DNA from: an uncultured Pelagibacteraceae bacterium
GTDB taxonomy: Bacteria; Pseudomonadota; Alphaproteobacteria; Pelagibacterales; Pelagibacteraceae
Direction: 5' to 3'
DNA length: 40,824 bases
Assembly (NCBI GenBank): GCA_902524115.1
Contig: CABZCA010000009.1
Span: forward strand, 1 to 40,824
This document shows, piece by piece, positions 34,822-40,824 of this stretch. The translations under genes were made by a program, and so were the position numbers. Below the pieces are notes generated by a model, which was not told the DNA's origin, ran no database searches, and saw only the letters and a program-made list of their open reading frames with translations. How positions within the stretch are numbered: position 1 is the stretch's first letter; every line of letters starts with the position of its first letter.

Positions 34822-35985
34822 TTACTTACTAAAAACTCCAGATTTATCTGTTTTTTCCCATGAAAATGATCCATCATCCTCTGGAATTCTTCCAAAGTGG
34901 CCGTATGCAGCAGTTTTTTCATAAATAGGTTTGTTTAAACCTAACATTTCTCTAATTCCTCTTGGACTTAGATCAAAGTTTTCTTTAATAAGTTTTTCAA
35001 CATGCATGTTCTTTTCTTCGTCATTATCAAACAAATCTACATAAATTGATAGTGGTTTAGAAACTCCAATAGCGTAGGCTAATTGAATTAAACATTTATC
35101 AGCGATTTTTGAAGCTACAACATTTTTAGCCAAATATCTTGATGCATAAGCGGCTGATCTATCAACTTTTGTAGGATCTTTTCCGGAAAACGCACCCCCC
35201 CCATGTGGTGCAGCTCCACCGTATGTGTCAACAATAATTTTTCTTCCAGTTAAACCGCTGTCTCCATCTGGACCACCAATTACAAAGTTTCCAGTTGGAT
35301 TGATGTAAATCTCTTTTTCATCAAGACTTCCTAATAAATTTTTAGGGATAGATCGCTCTAAGTAGGGCATACAAAGTTCTTTAACTTTAGCTAAGCTAAC
35401 ATCTTTTGAATGTTGTGTAGAAATAACTACTGATGTTACAGCCGAAGGTATACCATCTTTATATTCAATAGTAATTTGACTTTTTGAGTCTGGCTCTATT
35501 CCATTTAACTTTCCTGATTTTCTGTCCTCAGCCATCAATCTCAAAATTTTATGAGAATAATGAATTGGAGCTGGCATTAAAACATCTGTTTCATTACAAG
35601 CATAACCAAACATAATTCCTTGATCACCAGCACCTTCATCTTTATTTCCTGCAGAGTCTACTCCCATTGCAATATCTGCCGACTGTGAGTGTAAATGTGT
35701 CTCAATTTTAGTTTGTTCTCTCCAAGAAAAACCATCTTGGTCATAACCAATATCTTTAATACAATCTCTTACTTTAGAAATTAGTTCATCTTCCTTTAGT
35801 TCTGGTCCTCTCACTTCTCCTGCTAATACAACCTTATTTGTTGTTGTTAGAGTTTCGCAAGCAACTCTGGCTTGAGGCTCTGAAGTTAAGAAACTATCAA
35901 CAACCATATCTGAAATTCTATCACAAACTTTGTCTGGGTGTCCTTCGGACACTGATTCACTAGTAAATAAAAAATTTTTTTTCAT
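34822..35985 (-). CDS. metK: S-adenosylmethionine synthase
   Basis: A 387-residue enzyme that makes SAM from methionine and [15 protein letters not shown] and the phosphate loop [19 protein letters not shown] are diagnostic, and the [13 protein letters not shown]-terminus binds metal and ATP. The ATG overlaps the lnt stop by 4 bases (ATGA) and has a good GGGAG ribosome site 6 bases upstream, inside lnt. There is no room for a SAM riboswitch. Confidence 0.98.
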   Translation of the reverse strand: MKKNFLFTSESVSEGHPDKVCDRISDMVVDSFLTSEPQARVACETLTTTNKVVLAGEVRGPELKEDELISKVRDCIKDIGYDQDGFSWREQTKIETHLHSQSADIAMGVDSAGNKDEGAGDQGIMFGYACNETDVLMPAPIHYSHKILRLMAEDRKSGKLNGIEPDSKSQITIEYKDGIPSAVTSVVISTQHSKDVSLAKVKELCMPYLERSIPKNLLGSLDEKEIYINPTGNFVIGGPDGDSGLTGRKIIVDTYGGAAPHGGGAFSGKDPTKVDRSAAYASRYLAKNVVASKIADKCLIQLAYAIGVSKPLSIYVDLFDNDEEKNMHVEKLIKENFDLSPRGIREMLGLNKPIYEKTAAYGHFGRIPEDDGSFSWEKTDKSGVFSK

Positions 35986-37508
35986 TTTTTCTCCCGTATT
36001 TTAAAAAAAAAAATTAAACTAATATAAATAGATAGAAAATAAAAGAAGATCTTATTACCTTGAGAACTAAAGATAGTTTTATCGGACTTTTTAAATGATT
36101 TAAGTTCTATAAATCCCTTATCAGTTGATAAAATCTTATCAATTACTTGTCCTTTTGAACTTATAAAAGCTGAAATACCATTGTTTGATGAGCGTATAAC
36201 AGGTTTGCCTTCTTCAATAGACCTAAAAATAGAATGAGAGTAATGCTGATAGGGTCCAATAGAGTTACCAAACCATCCATCTTCAGAAATATTTAAAATA
36301 AAATCGTAATTTTTTTTATTTTTATTAATTTTTCCAGAATATATAATTTCATAACAAATAAGTGGAATAAAGTTGTAATTATTCAGTCGAATCTGATTTC
36401 TTAGATCATAAGCAGAAAAGGACTGGTAACCTTGAGTAATTTTTTTGAAACCAATACTATGTAATATATTTTCAAATGGTAGAAACTCTCCAAATGGTAC
36501 TAAATTATTTTTATAATATTTTTCCAAAACTTTAAGCTCATTATTAACTACTAAAAGAGAATTATAAATCTTTTGGTTTTCATATATATTCATACCTAAA
36601 ATAATTTTATGTTTTTTTGAAAAATTTTTACTAAAAATAGTTTTATATTTTTTAAGATCCTCAAAATAAATACTTGAAAGAATACCTTCAGGTAAAATAA
36701 ATAGTGTTTCGTTTAAAGGATTTGGTTTAGAAATATTTATCAATTCATAAATAAATTTACTTGGTTTTTCATTTTGAAAATATCTATTAACATTTATTTT
36801 TGGCGATATTATCTTAATAGTAAATCCTAAATCTATTTTTTTTTTTAATTCATCCTGTCTTAAATTAGATTTACCCCAAAAATAATTAGTAAAACTTAAT
36901 AGTAAAGAAAAAATTAATATACTAATTTTTATATTTTTTTTATAATTAAAAAATAAAATTGTTGGTAACAAAAATAATAAAATAACAACAGAATTAAATG
37001 CATATGTTCCAGTAATAGAAAGTATTTGAATAAATTCTAAATAATCTACAAAGCTAAAAGCGATTAAGTTCCACGGAAAACCGCCAAATGTAAAACTTCT
37101 AAAATATTCAAAAATCGATAAAGAGGTAGTCAACATTAAGATTGATAAAAGATTTTTTTTTGGATTTAAAAACGAAAAAGTTAAAGTTGAAAACCCATAA
37201 AATAATCCTAAAAATAATGGTATTAGAATTAAAGCAAATGGTATTAAAGGTTTGAAGATTTCTTCAAATGTAAGGGAATTAGTTATCCAATACAAATTAG
37301 AAATAAAATAACCAAAGCCAAATATCCATCCAAGATTGAACGAAATGATCTTATCTTTAGAATAAAATAATAATATCCATAGGAGAAATGGATATGAAAA
37401 AAAATTTATAAAAAAAAAATTATAAGGTGCAAGGCTAAAAGAGGAAAATAAACCTAGTAAAAGTACGAACGAGTATAATAAAATTTTATTTCTAAATAAT
37501 AAAGTCAA
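35982..37508 (-). CDS. lnt: Apolipoprotein N-acyltransferase
   Basis: A 508-residue inner-membrane enzyme that N-acylates lipoproteins, the last step of their maturation. About six N-terminal membrane segments cover residues 8-210. The nitrilase-like domain carries the triad E274 (FILPEGI), K333 ([12 protein letters not shown]) and C385 (ICYEII). A final membrane helix lies near 488-503. Relevant to the lipoprotein encoded at 6627. Confidence 0.95.
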   Translation of the reverse strand: MTLLFRNKILLYSFVLLLGLFSSFSLAPYNFFFINFFSYPFLLWILLFYSKDKIISFNLGWIFGFGYFISNLYWITNSLTFEEIFKPLIPFALILIPLFLGLFYGFSTLTFSFLNPKKNLLSILMLTTSLSIFEYFRSFTFGGFPWNLIAFSFVDYLEFIQILSITGTYAFNSVVILLFLLPTILFFNYKKNIKISILIFSLLLSFTNYFWGKSNLRQDELKKKIDLGFTIKIISPKINVNRYFQNEKPSKFIYELINISKPNPLNETLFILPEGILSSIYFEDLKKYKTIFSKNFSKKHKIILGMNIYENQKIYNSLLVVNNELKVLEKYYKNNLVPFGEFLPFENILHSIGFKKITQGYQSFSAYDLRNQIRLNNYNFIPLICYEIIYSGKINKNKKNYDFILNISEDGWFGNSIGPYQHYSHSIFRSIEEGKPVIRSSNNGISAFISSKGQVIDKILSTDKGFIELKSFKKSDKTIFSSQGNKIFFYFLSIYISLIFFFKIREKK

Positions 37509-37951
37509 GTTACTTTATGAAAATATTTTAATATTAATTTTTCTTTTCTAAACATTTTTTTATAATCGTTATTTTTCTTATGATCATAGCCAATCAAGTG
37601 CAGATATCCATGAATCCACATTTTATCAAACTCTATAAAAAAACTAGTCTCTTTTGATCTTTTTCTAATAATTTCATAACTAATTGCCAAATCACCAACA
37701 TATAGTTTTTTTTTGTTTTTAATTTTAATAGGAAAAGACAAAACATCAGTAGTTTTATTTTTTTTTCTGAACTTATAGTTCAAATTTTTCATTTCTTTGT
37801 CATTTGTTAAAAGAATCGAAAATTCATGGTTTTTATTTCTAAATGAAGGTGCCTTAGATAATATGCTAAGCCTATTCTTTAAATAATCATTTGGTTTTTT
37901 TATAATTCTTTTCCAATTTGAATGACCAGATATTACATTGGCCTTTATCAT
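37505..37951 (-). CDS. ybeY: Endoribonuclease YbeY
   Basis: A 148-residue zinc metalloprotein for 16S rRNA 3'-end maturation and ribosome quality control. The zinc motif H114-x3-H118-x5-H124 (HGYLHLIGYDH) is intact, and DVLSFPI is present near residue 69. Overlaps both neighbours by 4 bases. The corC/hlyC gene that usually lies between ybeY and lnt is missing. Confidence 0.95.
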   Translation of the reverse strand: MIKANVISGHSNWKRIIKKPNDYLKNRLSILSKAPSFRNKNHEFSILLTNDKEMKNLNYKFRKKNKTTDVLSFPIKIKNKKKLYVGDLAISYEIIRKRSKETSFFIEFDKMWIHGYLHLIGYDHKKNNDYKKMFRKEKLILKYFHKVT

Positions 37952-38955
37952 ACTTCAGAGTTTTGATCTGAATATGCTTTAACAATTTTAGATACAAGTG
38001 GATGCCTAACTACATCTTTATGAATAAAGTCAACAACTGATATTTCTTTTAAGTGCCCTAGCAATTTTTTTGATCTATATAATCCTGACAAAGTCTTGTT
38101 TGGTAAATCTATTTGAGAAGGATCTCCATTAATTACAATCTTGGAATTCTCTCCTATTCTAGTTAGAAACATTTTAATTTGAGTATCTGTAGCATTTTGT
38201 GCCTCATCAAGAATGGCAAATGAATTTTTTAAAGTTCTACCCCTCATAAAGGCCAAAGGAGCTATTTCTATATCACCAACTTCTATTTTTTTTTGTATCT
38301 TTTCAAAATCTAACAAATCATACAAAGAGTCATATAATGGTCTGAGATATGGATCTACTTTGTCTCTCATATCACCGGGTAAGAATCCAAGTCTTTCTCC
38401 AGCTTCAACTGCAGGTCGAGAGAGGATTATTCTATCTATTTTTTTTTCTAATAACATAGTTAGCGCCACAGCAACTGCTAAAAATGTTTTTCCGGTTCCA
38501 GCTGGTCCAGCAGAAATAATTATATCTGACTCTTTTAAGGCCCTAACATAATCCTTCTGTCTTTCAGATCTTGGAATTACAGATTTTTTTGGGGTTTTGA
38601 TAATATATTCAACTTTTTTCTCAGAGTTATTTTTTTCGTCAATCATAAATTTGTTTGTTGAGGAAATTATATCTTTTTTCTCTATTGTTCCATTATTTAA
38701 AAATTGTTCAGTCAAAAATTGTATAGCATTTTTAACCAAATTATTTTTTTCTGGGTCACTTTTTACTAAAATTGAATTTCCTCTAGAATATAGGCTTGTT
38801 TGTGTAATTTTTTCTAATTCTTTTAAATTATTGTTAAATTCTCCTGCTACACCTAGTAACAAATCATTATTTTGAAATATTATGCTTAATGTATTATTTT
38901 CAGAATAGAGAAATTTTAGTTTTGAAATTATATTTTTTTTATTTAAATTGCTCAA
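37948..38955 (-). CDS. PhoH-like ATPase (YbeZ)
   Basis: A 335-residue P-loop ATPase. The N-terminal part (about 20-80) is a KH-like RNA-binding region. Walker A is AGPAGTGKT (149-157) and the Walker B region is FAILDEAQN. PhoH/YbeZ partners YbeY in RNA processing, which fits the adjacent gene. The start is 1 base after the miaB stop. Confidence 0.94.
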   Translation of the reverse strand: MSNLNKKNIISKLKFLYSENNTLSIIFQNNDLLLGVAGEFNNNLKELEKITQTSLYSRGNSILVKSDPEKNNLVKNAIQFLTEQFLNNGTIEKKDIISSTNKFMIDEKNNSEKKVEYIIKTPKKSVIPRSERQKDYVRALKESDIIISAGPAGTGKTFLAVAVALTMLLEKKIDRIILSRPAVEAGERLGFLPGDMRDKVDPYLRPLYDSLYDLLDFEKIQKKIEVGDIEIAPLAFMRGRTLKNSFAILDEAQNATDTQIKMFLTRIGENSKIVINGDPSQIDLPNKTLSGLYRSKKLLGHLKEISVVDFIHKDVVRHPLVSKIVKAYSDQNSEV

Positions 38956-38956
38956 T

Positions 38957-40291
38957 TCAAGCTGCTTTCATATTTTTATTTACTGAACCAAATAAAGTAT
39001 TCTGGTTACTAGTTTGAATTTTTACTTTCACAATTTTACCAACAAGACTTTCGGCACCATCAAAAATTACAGGTGAAATATACTTATTCCTTCCAAAAAA
39101 TTTGTTTTGTTTTTTCATTTTATTTTCAACAAGAACATCAATTATATCATTTTCCATTGATTTATTCATTTCTATTTGATTGTTAAATAGTTCTTCCTGA
39201 ACTAATGTGAGTCTTTGTTTGGCAATATTCCCATCTACCATGTCTAACTTTGATGCTTTTGTTCCTGGTCTAGGACTAAAAATAAAAGAAAAAGAATTAA
39301 TAAATTTAATTTTTTTTATTAGATTATATGTATCTTCAAAATCTTTTTTGGTTTCTCCGGGATAGCCGATAATGAAATCACTTGAAAATTCTATCTCTTT
39401 ATTAATTTTTTTTAGTTTTTCATAAACTTTTATGTAATCTTCTACTTTATGTTTTCTATTCATTAATTCTAGTATTTTGTTGGAGCCACTTTGAATTGGT
39501 AAATGAACTAATGGCATTAATTTTTTACAAGAAGAATAACATTCAATCAAATCTTCACTCATATCCCGAGGATGCGAAGTTGTGTATCTGATTCTTTCTA
39601 ATTCTGAATATTGATTTAAATGATATATTAAATTTGAAATTTTAAATTCTTTTGAATTTTCTCTATAAGAATAAGCATTAACATTCTGTCCAAGTAATGT
39701 TATTTCTTTTGCACCATTTTTAATTAATTGATCTGCTTCATTAATAATTTTATTAAATGGTCTAGAGTACTCTGGTCCTCTTGTGTATGGAACAACACAG
39801 AAGTGACAAAATTTATCACAACCTTCCTGAATGGTTAAGAAGGTAGAGATTTTACTATTATTATTTGAGATTTTGTCAAAATATCCAAATTTTGAAATCG
39901 TATCAAACTCTGTTTCTTCCTGTTTTTTATTTAATTCGTATTTTTTTAATAAATCATTTATTTTATGATAAGCTTGGGGGCCTATCACAATATCTATATA
40001 AGGTTCTCTTTTAAACATTTCATCATTTTCTGCTTGAGCCACACATCCAGCTACAATCATAATTGGTTTTTCTTTATATCTGTATAATTTTTTTATTCTT
40101 CCTATTTCATGATATACTTTTTCTTTTGCTTTATCCCTGATGTGACAAGTATTTAAAATATAACATTCTGCATTTGCTTGATCCTCAGTCTTTACAAAAC
40201 CTAAGTTACTAACATTGTCGTAAATTCTATTGGAATCATATTCATTCATTTGACAGCCAAATGTTTTAATAAAAACTTTTTTATTTTTCAT
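38957..40291 (-). CDS. miaB: tRNA-2-methylthio-N6-dimethylallyladenosine synthase
   Basis: A 444-residue radical-SAM methylthiotransferase that modifies A37 of tRNAs reading U-starting codons. The UPF0004 domain supplies C13, C49 and C83 for the auxiliary cluster. The radical SAM motif is C158-x3-C162-x2-C165 (CDKFCHFC). A C-terminal TRAM domain spans about 375-438. It follows the upstream oxygenase by 8 bases. tRNA-Leu(CAA), which reads UUG, is a typical class of substrate. Confidence 0.97.
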   Translation of the reverse strand: MKNKKVFIKTFGCQMNEYDSNRIYDNVSNLGFVKTEDQANAECYILNTCHIRDKAKEKVYHEIGRIKKLYRYKEKPIMIVAGCVAQAENDEMFKREPYIDIVIGPQAYHKINDLLKKYELNKKQEETEFDTISKFGYFDKISNNNSKISTFLTIQEGCDKFCHFCVVPYTRGPEYSRPFNKIINEADQLIKNGAKEITLLGQNVNAYSYRENSKEFKISNLIYHLNQYSELERIRYTTSHPRDMSEDLIECYSSCKKLMPLVHLPIQSGSNKILELMNRKHKVEDYIKVYEKLKKINKEIEFSSDFIIGYPGETKKDFEDTYNLIKKIKFINSFSFIFSPRPGTKASKLDMVDGNIAKQRLTLVQEELFNNQIEMNKSMENDIIDVLVENKMKKQNKFFGRNKYISPVIFDGAESLVGKIVKVKIQTSNQNTLFGSVNKNMKAA

Positions 40292-40299
40292 AAAATTAA

Positions 40300-40824
40300 T
40301 TAAAAAAATTCAACTTTAGCATTAAATGAAACTGATCTTCTTTCTTCATCTGTTCCTGAAAATGGATATACTGTATGCATTAAATAATTTGGAAATAAGT
40401 AAAAATCCCCTAATTCAGGTTTTACCAAAAAAGTAGATTTTGAAAATAAATTTGGAGATCCAGATATTAATTGTAATTTACCATTTTCATTTGTTTTTTT
40501 ATAAGGTTGTGATGTATTGCCTAAATGAGATGGAACCTTTAAGTAACCTACTCCTGATATATCCCCACTATGCCAATGTACTGGATTATAATCATTTTGA
40601 AATTGTCTAACCACCCAAGACTTAATTAATTGAAAATTTTTAATTTCTTTTTTCAATTCTTCTTGTGCCCAACTAGAAACATTAGAAGCTAAAAATTCAG
40701 CCCATTTAATTTTTTTCATAAATTCCACTTCCATCAAAAACTCTTGCTGAACTTTTCCTATAAGTTTATCTCCTTCATCTAATCTTTTAATCTTTTGATC
40801 ATCTTTAATGACTAAATCAACATA
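40300..40824 (-). CDS. 2OG-Fe(II) oxygenase superfamily protein, 5' end cut by window
   Basis: The minus-strand frame stays open from the window edge, with no stop and no need for the internal TTG/ATG near 40737, so the gene is 5'-truncated; 174 residues are visible. The iron facial triad is seen as H-x-D-type NPVHWHSGDISGVGYL and the distal His in LMHTVYPF, with Arg in EERRSVSF for 2-oxoglutarate. It matches a family of putative 2OG dioxygenases common in marine bacteria and phages. The substrate is unknown. The first gene seen in the miaB-to-metK run. Confidence 0.82.
   Translation of the reverse strand, partial: YVDLVIKDDQKIKRLDEGDKLIGKVQQEFLMEVEFMKKIKWAEFLASNVSSWAQEELKKEIKNFQLIKSWVVRQFQNDYNPVHWHSGDISGVGYLKVPSHLGNTSQPYKKTNENGKLQLISGSPNLFSKSTFLVKPELGDFYLFPNYLMHTVYPFSGTDEERRSVSFNAKVEFF

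Noticed and set aside
35986..36050. SAM riboswitch (SAM-II or SAM-V type) before metK
   Set aside because: These elements occur upstream of other methionine genes in SAR11, but metK overlaps lnt by 4 bases, so there is no untranslated leader.
38213..38551. Plus-strand frame of 112 residues over phoH
   Set aside because: It is antisense to the conserved ATPase core of phoH, including Walker A, which is clearly the coding strand.
1..40824. CRISPR array, insertion sequences, prophage or plasmid genes
   Set aside because: No regularly spaced repeats, transposase, integrase or phage structural genes were seen on either strand.

Overview
This window is almost certainly from a SAR11-clade alphaproteobacterium (Candidatus Pelagibacter or a close relative). 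The DNA is very AT-rich, genes abut or overlap by a few bases, and the order follows alphaproteobacterial strings: dnaN-dnaA-rpsT-mutM/ubiE-ubiB-coaBC-dut, irr/fabA-fabB-fabI, nusA-infB-rbfA-rpsO-pnp and miaB-phoH-ybeY-lnt-metK. The assignment rests on composition and synteny read by eye, not on a search. No CRISPR array, insertion sequence, prophage or rRNA gene is visible. No gap between genes exceeds 300 bases; the longest, about 270 bases, separates rpsT from dnaA.

Layout. (1) 1-3401: a truncated acyl-CoA synthetase gene, a tRNA-Leu(CAA) immediately upstream of it, then divergent yqaA/DedA, dsbB and coq7. (2) 3402-5216, minus: HNH endonuclease, carboxylesterase, TlpA-like thioredoxin. (3) 5240-8700, plus: argH, a small lipoprotein, lysA, plsC. 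(4) 8697-12661, minus: dnaN, dnaA, rpsT, mutM. (5) 12695-17794, plus: ubiE, ubiB, coaBC, dut, moeB/thiF-like, SH3 protein. (6) 17787-20723, minus: DUF3501 protein, Fe-S oxidoreductase, rubrerythrin, Irr/Fur regulator. (7) 20797-23964, plus: fabA, fabB, fabI, a 49-residue membrane protein, exported msrB. (8) 23978-27889: a small accessory cassette with a family 2 glycosyltransferase, two sugar-nucleotide epimerase-like SDRs and a polytopic membrane protein. (9) 27904-34725, minus: nusA-infB-rbfA-rpsO-pnp plus a small protein of unknown role. (10) 34822-40824, minus: 2OG-Fe(II) oxygenase (cut by the window), miaB, phoH, ybeY, lnt, metK, ending in the only clear intrinsic terminator.

Functionally the window is mostly core metabolism and information processing: ubiquinone synthesis (coq7, ubiE, ubiB), replication initiation, unsaturated fatty acid synthesis, envelope lipid and lipoprotein maturation, and translation/RNA decay. 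The parts most worth a second look are the rubrerythrin / Fe-S oxidoreductase / DUF3501 module beside Irr, with a repeated ATTCTAAA motif around its promoter; the metK terminator placed 13 bases before the nusA start codon; the glycan cassette, in which one SDR has Phe at the catalytic Tyr position; and the absence of several genes (rimP, trmB, ylxR, truB, corC) from otherwise conserved strings.
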